Assembly: GCA_045110675.1 (NCBI GenBank) | Contig: JBGCGJ010000006.1 | Location: 62,001 to 126,000 of the forward strand | Reading direction: 5' to 3' | Source: JBALVT01 sp045110675 | Lineage (GTDB): Bacteria; Pseudomonadota; Gammaproteobacteria; Pseudomonadales; Halieaceae | DNA: 64,000 nt | Shown: positions 51,520 through 60,778 of the stretch, one piece after another | How the letters are laid out: each line of letters starts with the position of its first letter | Position numbering within the stretch: the stretch's first letter is position 1 | Made by a program: the position numbers and the translations under genes | The notes under the pieces: generated by a model | The model's database searches: none | The model's input: only the letters and a program-made list of their open reading frames with translations | Told to the model about the DNA's origin: nothing

Positions 51520-53730
51520 CTAAAGGATGTTTATCGATCCCTTTCCACCGGTTTCACATTCGGTAACACTACCGACAATAGCCGATTGGTCGTAACCAGC
51601 GAGCTTCAAGTCCGCAACAAGATCGGCCGCTGTCTCCTCGGCCACACCCAGTAACAATCCACCGCTGGTCTGCGGATCAAACAGCAAATCAAGAGCGTTT
51701 GAATTGACTTGTTGTGGCACGTTTTTGAGCGCGGTTTTAGCCAGCGCATTGGCCTCGTGCATCGAACTGAAAATACCTTGTTCTACCATTTTCAAAGCAC
51801 CCGGAAGCAATGGAATCTCAGATAAATACACGGCGGCGCCCAGCTCGGAGCCGAGCATTTCAAGTAGGTGACCTAGCAAGCCGAAGCCCGTCACGTCGGT
51901 CGCGGCAGATACACGATATTGCACGGCCAATTGCGCGGCGGCAAAGTTGCTGTGCATCATGCTATCAATAGCGGTGTCCACATCGGCGCTGTTTGCCTCG
52001 AGGAGCATATGTCCGGCGAACAAAGCTCCGGTGCCCAGCGCTTTGGTCAGTATCAGAGTATCTCCGGGCCGCAACCCAGTCTTCCCTACTCGCCCGCACT
52101 CCTTCGAGATGGGTGTTCCATTAACGACGAAACCAAGGTTGAGTTCATGACCCTGCAGGCTGTGACCTCCCAACAGTTTGCAATCGGCTTTTTCAAACTC
52201 ATGTAAGGCACCTGATAGGTAGTGTTTTAACTCTCTGCCCTGGATCGCCGAAGTTGCGAACGGAAGAGTGATCGTGGCCAGCGCCGATAGAGGCCTGGCC
52301 CCACTCGCGTACAAATCGCTCAAGGCATGATTGGCGGCAATCCGGCCCATCAACCACGGGTCGGATACCATTTCTCGCAACACATCGATACTTTGCAGGA
52401 GATCACCAGAGCCATAGCCTGAAACAATCGCAGTATCATCTGCCTCGCGCCCATTGGGGCAGTGCTGTGGATACTCATCTCCTAATTCTGCCAATACAGT
52501 GGCCAGCGTTGACGAGCCGATTTTTGCACCACAACCGCCGCAGGGCATCTGTGCGGGAGTATTCGACGCAGCGACAAAATTCCAATCTGGGGAACCCATA
52601 TCGCTGGGCAACACCTCAAAACGGTTCATAAATTTCCGGTCAATTCTATCCTTCCATGCCCATACCCATTGACCCGTCGCATGAAACAAGCCCCAGTTGG
52701 CGGTAGCACTTTTTCCGCCGAGGGAAAGCAGCGATAGAAAACCACGCTGGGGAACATGTTTTACCAGAGGCTTACCCAGAAGGGTGTTACGCAAATTCAG
52801 CGCGAGTATGGGGCCTTGACGAACAGCGTAGACGCCGGCTTTGGGCCTTGGGTGTTGAACTTGCGCCGCCACGTCGCCACCGGCAAAGACAGAGTCATCG
52901 CTAAGGGAACGCAAGGTGTCATCAATCGCAAGAAAGCCACGTTCATCGGTTTGTAGGTTACTTCGACTTAAGAATTCGGAAGCGGCGGCGCCAGTGCACC
53001 AAAACAAATCGTCAAAGGGATACTCCGATCCATCGCTCAGACACAGTTGCCGTTCCTTCACAGCGACAACGCGCGCGTTAACTCGCAGCACAATATTCAG
53101 TTGTGCGAGCGCCTGTTCAACCGAGCGTCTGGCACCTCGATTGTAGCCTGCCAATATTTCCTCGGAGCCGCAAAACAATTCGAAGCGAACTCGCGCCCCA
53201 GCGAGCGCATTGGCCATAGCCATCACCAGTTCAACGCTTCCTGCTCCGCCACCAACCACCACGATACGCTGCGCTTCAGTTTGACTGCCGGTCACATGAA
53301 GGCCCTGCCAGCGCTGCCAAAAATCCGCCACAGGTTTGACCGGCACACTCCAGCGACGGGCGCCAGGTACAGAGTCTAATTCCGGAACAGATCCTGTATC
53401 GACACTTAACAGGTCGTATTGATATTGGGGGCGGCCCATTAAAGTGAGTGTTTTTTCAAGAGAGTTTATCGCGGAAACTTCTCCCTTAATAAAGCGCACA
53501 CCAGCCCACTGACATAACCGTGCCAGATCAATATGCGCCTCATCAAAAGAATAGTGTCCCGCCACCAGGCCCGGCAACATCCCGGAGTAAGGCGTATGGG
53601 TCGCCGGCGAAATAAGCGTCACCCGCACGCCCGGTAAGGGTGCCATCCCCCACTGACGCAATACCAGCACGTGGGCGTGGCCACCGCCGACCAATACCAG
53701 TTCCCTGGAAATTTCCGTGGCTATCTGCAT
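51520..53730 (-). CDS. selD: Selenide, water dikinase fused to a pyridine nucleotide-disulphide oxidoreductase-like domain
   Basis: A 736-residue fusion. Residues 1-380 are an FAD/NAD(P)-binding oxidoreductase with LVLVGGGHAHVLVL near the start and VVVGGGAGSVELVMA for the second nucleotide. Residues about 390-736 are SelD, which makes selenophosphate from selenide and ATP; CGGCGAK (Cys397, Cys400, Lys403) is the catalytic loop and has Cys rather than Sec. TDVTGFGLLGHLLEM and LFDPQTSGGLL are further SelD hallmarks. The oxidoreductase half may supply reduced selenium. It lies 3 bp after the selenouridine synthase gene, which uses its product. Confidence 0.93.
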   Translation of the reverse strand: MQIATEISRELVLVGGGHAHVLVLRQWGMAPLPGVRVTLISPATHTPYSGMLPGLVAGHYSFDEAHIDLARLCQWAGVRFIKGEVSAINSLEKTLTLMGRPQYQYDLLSVDTGSVPELDSVPGARRWSVPVKPVADFWQRWQGLHVTGSQTEAQRIVVVGGGAGSVELVMAMANALAGARVRFELFCGSEEILAGYNRGARRSVEQALAQLNIVLRVNARVVAVKERQLCLSDGSEYPFDDLFWCTGAAASEFLSRSNLQTDERGFLAIDDTLRSLSDDSVFAGGDVAAQVQHPRPKAGVYAVRQGPILALNLRNTLLGKPLVKHVPQRGFLSLLSLGGKSATANWGLFHATGQWVWAWKDRIDRKFMNRFEVLPSDMGSPDWNFVAASNTPAQMPCGGCGAKIGSSTLATVLAELGDEYPQHCPNGREADDTAIVSGYGSGDLLQSIDVLREMVSDPWLMGRIAANHALSDLYASGARPLSALATITLPFATSAIQGRELKHYLSGALHEFEKADCKLLGGHSLQGHELNLGFVVNGTPISKECGRVGKTGLRPGDTLILTKALGTGALFAGHMLLEANSADVDTAIDSMMHSNFAAAQLAVQYRVSAATDVTGFGLLGHLLEMLGSELGAAVYLSEIPLLPGALKMVEQGIFSSMHEANALAKTALKNVPQQVNSNALDLLFDPQTSGGLLLGVAEETAADLVADLKLAGYDQSAIVGSVTECETGGKGSINIL

Positions 53731-53733
53731 CGC

Positions 53734-54828
53734 TTAAACAATCGCCTTTGCTTTGCTGATCACCTGATCTCGGGCCCCGCTAAATAGGACTTCTCCAGAG
53801 CGTTTTGCCAGCTGAAAATCGTACATCGGGTCATAGTAGGTCGATAGCAGCAATCCTATCCACTCTCTATGCGAAGACAAGTCTCCTTCGGTCCACTGTT
53901 TTTCAAATGCAGCGTCGATAAGTTCGCTCACCCGAACATGGCGTTCTCCGCCCAAACGTTTCCGAATTCGGTAGAGGTCGCTCTGCAGCTTTTCGCGGTG
54001 CCGCCGTTTTCCCTCTTCCGCGTACGCTCGCTCATATCGCAGACCAAGGTCTGTTACATAGTCGGCAATGACAATATCAATTCTCTCAGCCAGCGTGTGC
54101 TCCACCAATAGCATCGGTGCCGTTTTCATCGCATCGTGCAAAACCTTGGGCAGCGAGCGCTGGCCAATCAGGTGCCCTTCATCCTCAACAAAGACAGTAG
54201 TACGTTGAGCCGCACACAACTTCAGCAAATCGATGCTCAGGGCGTTCTCAAAATCTATCTGACTGGGCTGGGGCTCGAGCAATTGCCCAAAACTGGAGCC
54301 CCGATGGCCCGCTCTACCCTCCAGATCAATCGCAGCGGCTAGCTGTTCGATGACTCGAGTTTTACCGGTGCCGGTTTTTCCAGCGATAAGCACAAAATTG
54401 GTCTGCTCCACATTGCGATCAAGCTCCTTGATAAGAAACTGTCGCATCGCTTTGTAGCCACCTTTTACCAGCGGATATTCAGTGCCGCGTTCACGCAACC
54501 ACGCCTGAACGGTCTGTGAACGCAACCCTCCGCGAAAGCAGTATAGGTAGCCATCAGGATGGCTGCGGGCAAATCCGCTCCACTGCTCAAAACGAGTCGC
54601 TCTAACGTCACCGCAAACCAATTGGTGACCGAGCTCGATGGCGGCTTCCTGACCGTTATTCTTGTAGCAAAGACCTACCTGTGCGCGTTCATCATCCAGC
54701 AACAAAGGAAGATTGACTGCGCTGGGAAAAGCGCCCTGGGAAAACTCCGTCGGTGCGCGCACATCCAGTATGGGTGCGTCGGCCAGAAATAGGCTGCGGT
54801 AATCGTCCGTGTCAGAGCGATGCGCCAT
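53734..54828 (-). CDS. mnmH: tRNA 2-selenouridine synthase MnmH (SelU)
   Basis: This enzyme replaces sulphur by selenium in the wobble 2-thiouridine of tRNAs, with selenophosphate as donor and a geranylated intermediate. The ATG at 54828 gives 364 residues. An N-terminal rhodanese domain shows ILDVRAPTEFSQGAFPSAVN and the active-site Cys in YCFRGGLRSQ. A C-terminal P-loop domain has LIAGKTGTGKTRVIEQL and RGSSFG. It stands directly upstream of selD, completing the selenouridine route. No selA or selB is seen in the window. Confidence 0.94.
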   Translation of the reverse strand: MAHRSDTDDYRSLFLADAPILDVRAPTEFSQGAFPSAVNLPLLLDDERAQVGLCYKNNGQEAAIELGHQLVCGDVRATRFEQWSGFARSHPDGYLYCFRGGLRSQTVQAWLRERGTEYPLVKGGYKAMRQFLIKELDRNVEQTNFVLIAGKTGTGKTRVIEQLAAAIDLEGRAGHRGSSFGQLLEPQPSQIDFENALSIDLLKLCAAQRTTVFVEDEGHLIGQRSLPKVLHDAMKTAPMLLVEHTLAERIDIVIADYVTDLGLRYERAYAEEGKRRHREKLQSDLYRIRKRLGGERHVRVSELIDAAFEKQWTEGDLSSHREWIGLLLSTYYDPMYDFQLAKRSGEVLFSGARDQVISKAKAIV

Positions 54829-54840
54829 CAAGTATCAACC

Positions 54841-55746
54841 TTACAGTGCCTCTCCGCCAAACAGCGCGATAACGCGCTCCTGTAATCCAATAACGGCCTC
54901 GGACATCAACGCGAAGTCTGCGTCCATACGCGCTGCCATTTCCGTATCCGGTATCTCGTCGTTTTCCTTGAGCAACTCGTCGGAAAACCTCAAGCGACGC
55001 AAACATAGATCTTCTGCGATCACCAAGGACATGCGCTCCTGCCAGCTGAAGGACAATCGCGCAACTTGCTTGCCGGCGTTCAAGTGAGTTTCAACCTCCT
55101 CGCTGAGCAGGTCAACGCCACGACAACGCACAACACCACCTTCTTCTCCGGGTTCGCGCAGTTCACATTCTTCACCCAGAGCAAAGTCGTCAGGGAGGCT
55201 CTGATGAGCCAACCAGTTTGTCATTACAGCGGATGGTGCATCGTTCACCAACGGCAAAATAACCGGGAAACTGCCTATTCCGTCTCGCAGCAAATTGAGC
55301 AGCTCTTCGGCCTTGGATGCACTGGCAGAATCGATAAACAGCCACTTGGTCTGAGTATCGATGAAAGCAAAGGTTTTGGAGGACCGGGAGAAGGCGCGGG
55401 GCAGGCAGTCCTGAACAATTTCGTCCTTCATGTTCATTCGCTCTTTGCGATAGACCTTGCGCGCCTCTTCTGCCTCGATATGGGCGACTTTCTCCTCCAA
55501 TTGCTCGCGAACAACAGTCGAAGGCAGCAGTTTTTCCTCCCGCTTTAGACAAATCAGAAAACGACCATTGGCAGCGTGCACCAGAAGCTCTGACGTCTCG
55601 CCCAGGGGCGCAACCCAGCCGATAGAGAGCGCCTGAGATTTCGCACAGGGTGTAAATGCACTGTCGGCCAATTTTTCGCCCAGTTGTTCGGCTGACAACT
55701 CAAAGGGGCTGGTGAGGCGGTAGGCGCGAAGATTCTTGAACCACAT
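54841..55746 (-). CDS. rdgC: Recombination-associated protein RdgC
   Basis: RdgC forms a ring dimer around DNA and restrains RecA activity. The 301-residue protein starts MWFKNLRAYRLTSPFELSAE and has the family landmarks AFTPCAKSQALSIGWVAPLG, LPRAFSRSS and WLAHQSLPDDFALGEECELR. The length matches the family. It is the first gene of the rdgC-mnmH-selD run; the gap to mnmH is 12 bp, so the three are probably transcribed together. Confidence 0.95.
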   Translation of the reverse strand: MWFKNLRAYRLTSPFELSAEQLGEKLADSAFTPCAKSQALSIGWVAPLGETSELLVHAANGRFLICLKREEKLLPSTVVREQLEEKVAHIEAEEARKVYRKERMNMKDEIVQDCLPRAFSRSSKTFAFIDTQTKWLFIDSASASKAEELLNLLRDGIGSFPVILPLVNDAPSAVMTNWLAHQSLPDDFALGEECELREPGEEGGVVRCRGVDLLSEEVETHLNAGKQVARLSFSWQERMSLVIAEDLCLRRLRFSDELLKENDEIPDTEMAARMDADFALMSEAVIGLQERVIALFGGEAL

Positions 55747-55919
55747 AGCGTATGACTAACTTATTAGAAAAGGGCGGGAATTGTACCCCAGTGGTTCGGC
55801 AAAACCAGCTGCCCGTGGAAATATTCAGACCTGGATTGCCACATCGGGCTCACATCAAGAAAAAATTAGCCAATGTACAACATGTTAATCCGCGCTCACC
55901 CAGGCCTTATTGTCAGCTA

Positions 55920-55931
55920 CCCTTTAAAGGG
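55920..55931. promoter_or_regulatory. 12-bp palindrome in the rdgC / flavoprotein divergent region
   Basis: CCCTTTAAAGGG is a perfect palindrome about 85 bp upstream of the flavoprotein start and 175 bp upstream of rdgC. It could be an operator; no known regulator box was recognised. Confidence 0.35.
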
Positions 55932-56015
55932 CTTTAATTTGTCGCCTGATCTATCCGGGCAGAGATGAAAATTCTGGCCAATCAAACCCTACCCCCAATC
56001 CACAGGTAATTGAAA

Positions 56016-57515
56016 ATGACTGAATTGGCGAAAACCAATCCCTCTCAACCCCGAAAAGCATCAGACGTCACCGAATGGGACATGGAAACCGATGTGGCCA
56101 TCGTCGGGTTTGGCGGCGCGGGGGGTTGTGCGGCCATAGAGGCTGCCGATGCCGGCGCGAGGGTGACGATCTTCGAACTCGCCAGCGCCGGCGGTGGATC
56201 TACCGCAATGTCCAGTGCCGAGATATACATGGGTGGCAGCGGCGGCACCCGGGTGCAAAAAGCCTGTGGATTTGAAGACAACACGGAAGACATGATCACC
56301 TATATGATGATGTGTGCGGGCCCACAGGCAGATGAGGCCAAAATTCGCGCCTATTGTGAAAACAGCGCCGACCATTTTGCGTGGCTGGTAGATAAGGGGG
56401 TGCCCTTTAAAGACAGCTTCCACGAAGAACGAGCCATTATGTGCTTAACAGACGACGGTCTGTTGTACACCGGCAGCGAAAAAGCCTACCCCTTCGCGCA
56501 ACAAGCCAAACCCTGTCCTCGGGGCCATAACTTATACGTTGAGGGCGACAACGGTGGCCCGCTATTTATGAAAGTGATTACCGAGAACGTCGAGAGGCGC
56601 GATGATATTTCGGTGGAGTATGAAGTTCGCGCCCTGACACTGATTGTAGACGAGGCAGGCAGTGTCGCCGGGATTGTCGTCCGCAAAGATCAACGGGAAC
56701 TCAACGTCAAAGCTAACAAAGGCGTCATTCTCTGTGCTGGCGGCTTCGTCATGAACGAAGAAATGGTACGCAAGTACGCACCCATGCTTACCCGCTGCAA
56801 TTCGCCTATTGGCAATCCAGGCGACACCGGTTCCGGGATCTTGATGGGAATTTCAGTAGGCGGTGCCGCTGTGAATATGCACGAAGGCTTTGTCAGTCTG
56901 CCCTACTATCCGCCAGCGTCTATGACCTGTGGAATCCTGGTGAACGACAAGGGGCAGAGGTTCATCAATGAAGACGTGTATCACGGTCGTATGGGGGCGG
57001 CAATATTGGCTCAACAATCTGAGAGATTCTATTTCATTTTGACTGTAGACCAATACGGAGACTACGAACGAGTCAGCTACATGGGCGCGGAAGTCGCTGC
57101 CACTGGAGAAACGCTGGCGGAATTAGAAGAAGAACTGGGTCTGCGAAAAAATAGCCTGCAACACACAATCAATACTTATAACGAGGATTGCCAATCCGGC
57201 GAGGATACGCTGCAGCACAAAGCGCCGCAGTGGTTGGAACAACTCGAGCCGCCGCTGGTTGCCCTGGATGTTACTCCAGGGCGCGGATCTTTTTATCCCT
57301 TCTTCACACTCGGCGGTCTCGACACTCTACCCAGCGGTGAGGTTGTTAATCCGCAACGCCAAGTGATTCCGGGCCTATACGCTGCAGGACGCACAGCCTG
57401 CGGAGTCGTCAGGCGAGCAGAGGGTTATAGCAGCGGAATGTCTGTCGGCGACGCGAGTTACTCAGGTAGAATGGCCGGTATAGCCGCAGCAACTTCGCAA
57501 CGCAACCGGGAATAA
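56016..57515 (+). CDS. FAD-dependent oxidoreductase of the fumarate reductase / 3-ketosteroid dehydrogenase family
   Basis: A soluble flavoprotein of 499 residues, started at ATG 56016 with AGG nine bases upstream. The FAD-binding Rossmann motif is VAIVGFGGAGGCAAIEAADA, followed by the acidic end of strand two (ARVTIFE). ILCAGGFVMNEEMVRKYAP and LYAAGRTACGVVRR near the end are typical of KstD-like enzymes, which dehydrogenate or reduce C-C bonds next to a carbonyl. There is no signal peptide. The substrate cannot be read from sequence. It is followed after 3 bp by glyoxalase I. Confidence 0.88.
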   Translation: MTELAKTNPSQPRKASDVTEWDMETDVAIVGFGGAGGCAAIEAADAGARVTIFELASAGGGSTAMSSAEIYMGGSGGTRVQKACGFEDNTEDMITYMMMCAGPQADEAKIRAYCENSADHFAWLVDKGVPFKDSFHEERAIMCLTDDGLLYTGSEKAYPFAQQAKPCPRGHNLYVEGDNGGPLFMKVITENVERRDDISVEYEVRALTLIVDEAGSVAGIVVRKDQRELNVKANKGVILCAGGFVMNEEMVRKYAPMLTRCNSPIGNPGDTGSGILMGISVGGAAVNMHEGFVSLPYYPPASMTCGILVNDKGQRFINEDVYHGRMGAAILAQQSERFYFILTVDQYGDYERVSYMGAEVAATGETLAELEEELGLRKNSLQHTINTYNEDCQSGEDTLQHKAPQWLEQLEPPLVALDVTPGRGSFYPFFTLGGLDTLPSGEVVNPQRQVIPGLYAAGRTACGVVRRAEGYSSGMSVGDASYSGRMAGIAAATSQRNRE

Positions 57516-57518
57516 ACG

Positions 57519-57959
57519 ATGAAATACCTGCACACCATGGTCCGAGCAAGCAACCTAGAGGACACCATGGAATTCTACTGCGATAAATTGGGTCTGGTGG
57601 AGGTTAATCGCTATGACAGCGAAGCCGGTCGGTTCACCCTGGTTTTTCTGTGCGCACCCGGAGATCTGGAAAATGGTCGCAATGGGCAGAGCCCCTTAGT
57701 GGAGATCACCCATAATTGGGATCCGCAGGAGTATGATGAGGGCCGAAATTTCGGGCACCTGGCCTATCGCGTCGACAATATTTATGCTCTCTGCCAGCGC
57801 CTAATGGACAAAGGCGTGTTGATTAATCGTCCACCCAGGGATGGGCATATGGCGTTCATCCGGTCTCCCGATGGTATCTCCATAGAACTCCTTCAAGAGG
57901 GCGACTCTCTTCCACCTCAGGAGCCCTGGGCCAGCATGGAGAACTCCGGGCACTGGTAA
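57519..57959 (+). CDS. gloA: Lactoylglutathione lyase (glyoxalase I)
   Basis: Glyoxalase I turns the methylglyoxal-glutathione hemithioacetal into S-lactoylglutathione. The 146-residue VOC-fold protein starts MKYLHTMVRASNLEDTMEFY. The metal ligands fit the family: His5, Glu in PLVEITHNWD, His in NFGHLAYRV and Glu in GISIELLQEG. The C-terminal tail PWASMENSGHW is usual for this subgroup. It is close behind the flavoprotein and 18 bp before the SpoIIE-type gene. Confidence 0.9.
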   Translation: MKYLHTMVRASNLEDTMEFYCDKLGLVEVNRYDSEAGRFTLVFLCAPGDLENGRNGQSPLVEITHNWDPQEYDEGRNFGHLAYRVDNIYALCQRLMDKGVLINRPPRDGHMAFIRSPDGISIELLQEGDSLPPQEPWASMENSGHW

Positions 57960-57977
57960 ACTCTCCAAGGACAGCAG

Positions 57978-60338
57978 TTGCGCATGGGCAAGAGCATCAC
58001 GACAAAGTTAATCGTATGGCTGACGTCGTGCAGTGCAGCAGTCTTGTCTGCAGGCCTCGCTTTAGATTACTACTTTTCGAGAAGCGAAATCCTGGCTCTA
58101 CTGGAACTAGAATCGAAGACCTCGATTGACAATACCGTTACCAACCTGGACGAATGGATGGGCGCTATTGAAGATGCAACCTTGTTCTTTGGCCGCATAC
58201 TCGAAGAACAGGAATACAGCGAAGACTCTCTCAAAAGTATGCTCCGCGATATTGTCGATAGCAGCGATGACGTATTGGGTGCAGCGATCGCTCTCGACCC
58301 AGCTGTTACCAATGAGCCCAATGGCTTTGCACCTTACTATTATAAGGACGAGATCACAGGGCTAAGTTATTCAGATCTGGCAGCCGGAGCTGTGCCTTAC
58401 TGGAATCTCTCTTGGTATATCGATGCAGTGAAAAACAATAAGCCCACCTGGATTGAGCCCTATTTCGATACCGACGGCGCAGAAGTTTTGATGACGACTT
58501 TTACTGTGCCTCTCTATAAACGCGATACTGCTGGAAAGCCATCACTTTTCGGCGTAGTCACTGCCGATGTAGCACTGGATCAGCTACATAATTACCTGCA
58601 GCGCTTGCGCATTGGAAGAAACGGCTCGAGCGCCCTACTAAGTCGAAATGGCATTTTCCTCAGCAGCAGAAACCCCAATCACATCATGAAACACTATACG
58701 GATGTGGATCTCGACAACTTCAGAATTGGCGACAACACCTTGACGTCAACATTCGAGCGTGCGCTGGCGGGCGGTGAAACAACGGGCAAAATCTCCTGCC
58801 CAAAAATCCCGGGAAATTGTGTCGTCAGGGTGTCTGCCCTCAAATCAACCGGCTGGCCACTCACCATCATTTACTCGGAAGACGAACACCTTATCCCATT
58901 GCGCGACTACCAAACCAAAGCATTTATGCTTGGCTTTTTATTGCTGTTAGTGATGGCTCTGATGGTATCGATAATATCCAGGCGCACAACACGTCCACTG
59001 GCCGCACTGGTAAAAGTGACCGACAAAATTTCTCACGGGGATCTGGAAGCAACGCTGCCGGAGTTGAAGGGCGAGGACGAGGTTGCAAGACTGATCGGGG
59101 CCTTTGCAGCAATGAAAACCAATCTTAGGAAATACATCGACAACCTCGAAACTGCCACCGCCGCCAGCAGCCGTCTGGAGGGAGAGCTGGCGGCCGCCAG
59201 CGAGATTCAAAGGGCCATGCTGCCCCAGGACGGGGAAGCCTGGGAGCAGACGCCTTCTTTTTCATTGTGGGCCAAAACACGCCCGGCAAAAACGGTCGGA
59301 GGCGATCTTTTTACCTTTTATAAGGACGAAAACGAGAGGCTATTTTTTGCCGTAGGAGACGTCTCAGACAAGGGCGTACCTGCTGCTCTCTTTATGGCAA
59401 AAACCGCTAGTCACATTCAACAATACTCCAGGGCATTCAACGATCCCGCAAAAGGCATGGCCCTGTTAAACAACGCGCTTGTTATCGGCAACAGCAATTG
59501 TATGTTCGTAACCCTGTTTTTTGGCGTCCTGGATTTGACCAGCGGCGAGCTGCGTTTTGCAAGTGCGGGACATACTGCACCCTGTCACGTAAGAAATGGC
59601 GTTTCGCAGCCACTGGAACAAAGTAGCCATGCCGCCCTCGGACTTACGGAAAACGTACAGTACCTCGAAAACCGTATCCGCTTGTTACCCGGTGACCGTC
59701 TCGCTATTTACACCGATGGTATTGACGAAGCGTTTAATGAACGCAATGAAATGTATTCCAGTGAACGACTGCGACGTGAAATGGAACAATATCAGGACTA
59801 TACTACTCCAGAACTTGGCGAGCGCGTCCTTCAATCCCTGGACACGTTTGTCGGAAGCACGCCGCAATCAGACGATATTACCCTTATGCTGTTACAGTTC
59901 TCACGGAATTCAGACCTGGTCAAAACTGCTCCGACCTATGGAAGGTTTTCCCCGGGCCCTGGTCTCTCAAAGCGGGTAACAAGCTGGCTACTGGAAGAAT
60001 TGAACCTCCTGGCCTTGGCAAAAACGCCACTGATGGATCTGCTATTGGTCGGCGAGGAAGTCACAACAAATATTGACAAGCACGCCCAGCTTTCTCCCCA
60101 GAGCGTTATAGAAATAGCGCTGGAAAAAAACGGCAATGACATTCAACTGGAGTTTCGTGACAACGGAATACGGTTCAACCCCCTTGAGGAAAATACCGGA
60201 GCGAAGTTGGAAACAGACATAGAATCTGCAGTCATCGGTGGTTTAGGAATTCACTTAATCATCGGACTCACCCAGTTTCAAGAATACCAGCGCGATGGCG
60301 ATAGCAACGTTTTTCGCGTTATCAAAACACTGCATTAG
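57978..60338 (+). CDS. SpoIIE/RsbU-type phosphatase with Cache, HAMP and C-terminal anti-sigma kinase domain
   Basis: A 786-residue membrane protein. Helices at about 8-30 and 310-330 flank a double-Cache sensor (GVVTADVALDQLHNYLQRLR). HAMP follows (TTRPLAALVKVTDKISHG), then a short coiled coil with GELAAASEIQRAMLPQDGE. The PP2C/SpoIIE phosphatase domain shows KTVGGDLFTFY and GDVSDKGVPAALFMAKT. The C-terminal HATPase_c_2 domain has LLLVGEEVTTNIDKHAQ and GGLGIHLIIGLTQ. It can thus both phosphorylate and dephosphorylate a STAS protein. The STAS gene follows directly. The start may be TTG 57978 (AGGA six bases upstream) or ATG 57984. Confidence 0.9.
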   Translation: MRMGKSITTKLIVWLTSCSAAVLSAGLALDYYFSRSEILALLELESKTSIDNTVTNLDEWMGAIEDATLFFGRILEEQEYSEDSLKSMLRDIVDSSDDVLGAAIALDPAVTNEPNGFAPYYYKDEITGLSYSDLAAGAVPYWNLSWYIDAVKNNKPTWIEPYFDTDGAEVLMTTFTVPLYKRDTAGKPSLFGVVTADVALDQLHNYLQRLRIGRNGSSALLSRNGIFLSSRNPNHIMKHYTDVDLDNFRIGDNTLTSTFERALAGGETTGKISCPKIPGNCVVRVSALKSTGWPLTIIYSEDEHLIPLRDYQTKAFMLGFLLLLVMALMVSIISRRTTRPLAALVKVTDKISHGDLEATLPELKGEDEVARLIGAFAAMKTNLRKYIDNLETATAASSRLEGELAAASEIQRAMLPQDGEAWEQTPSFSLWAKTRPAKTVGGDLFTFYKDENERLFFAVGDVSDKGVPAALFMAKTASHIQQYSRAFNDPAKGMALLNNALVIGNSNCMFVTLFFGVLDLTSGELRFASAGHTAPCHVRNGVSQPLEQSSHAALGLTENVQYLENRIRLLPGDRLAIYTDGIDEAFNERNEMYSSERLRREMEQYQDYTTPELGERVLQSLDTFVGSTPQSDDITLMLLQFSRNSDLVKTAPTYGRFSPGPGLSKRVTSWLLEELNLLALAKTPLMDLLLVGEEVTTNIDKHAQLSPQSVIEIALEKNGNDIQLEFRDNGIRFNPLEENTGAKLETDIESAVIGGLGIHLIIGLTQFQEYQRDGDSNVFRVIKTLH

Positions 60339-60384
60339 CAACAATTTGAGCGATACCAAGGGCGCTCGCAAGGAAGCAATAGGA

Positions 60385-60741
60385 ATGAAACTCAACATAA
60401 CAGTCTCACTAGAAAGAGACCAACAGGTCGCTCGCATTCGGCTCGAGGGAGGCCTCAACACCGACACAGCGCCGGAATTTGACCAGTGCCTACAGGAACA
60501 GGTGGCGCAGAATCGCAAGCTAGTGGTTTTGGATATGGAGGCACTCGATTACATCAGCTCCGCTGGCCTGAGAGTTATCTTCAAAGCTTCCAAGGAGTCC
60601 AAGGCCAAGGGTAATTATCTGGCTGCGACCAATCGCAAACCTCATATCGAGAAGGTATTTGAAATACTCCAGGATGTTCCCGGTATGTCTGTGTTTGCAA
60701 ACGATGAGGCTCTCGCTTTATATTTGCAAGAATTGCTGTAG
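60385..60741 (+). CDS. STAS-domain anti-sigma factor antagonist (HsbA/RsbV type)
   Basis: A 118-residue single-domain protein, started at ATG 60385 with AAGGA upstream; a longer frame to 60295 overlaps the preceding gene. MKLNITVSLERDQQVARIRL leads into LVVLDMEALDYISSAGLRVI, where Ser59 aligns with the phosphorylated Ser of SpoIIAA/RsbV. It is the natural partner of the preceding SpoIIE-kinase protein. In Pseudomonas the similar HsbA protein binds FlgM and a diguanylate cyclase, according to its phosphorylation; whether that holds here is untested. Confidence 0.9.
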   Translation: MKLNITVSLERDQQVARIRLEGGLNTDTAPEFDQCLQEQVAQNRKLVVLDMEALDYISSAGLRVIFKASKESKAKGNYLAATNRKPHIEKVFEILQDVPGMSVFANDEALALYLQELL

Positions 60742-60778
60742 ACCAATTCTTCGTGTTTGATAAAACGGTTTAAGAGCG

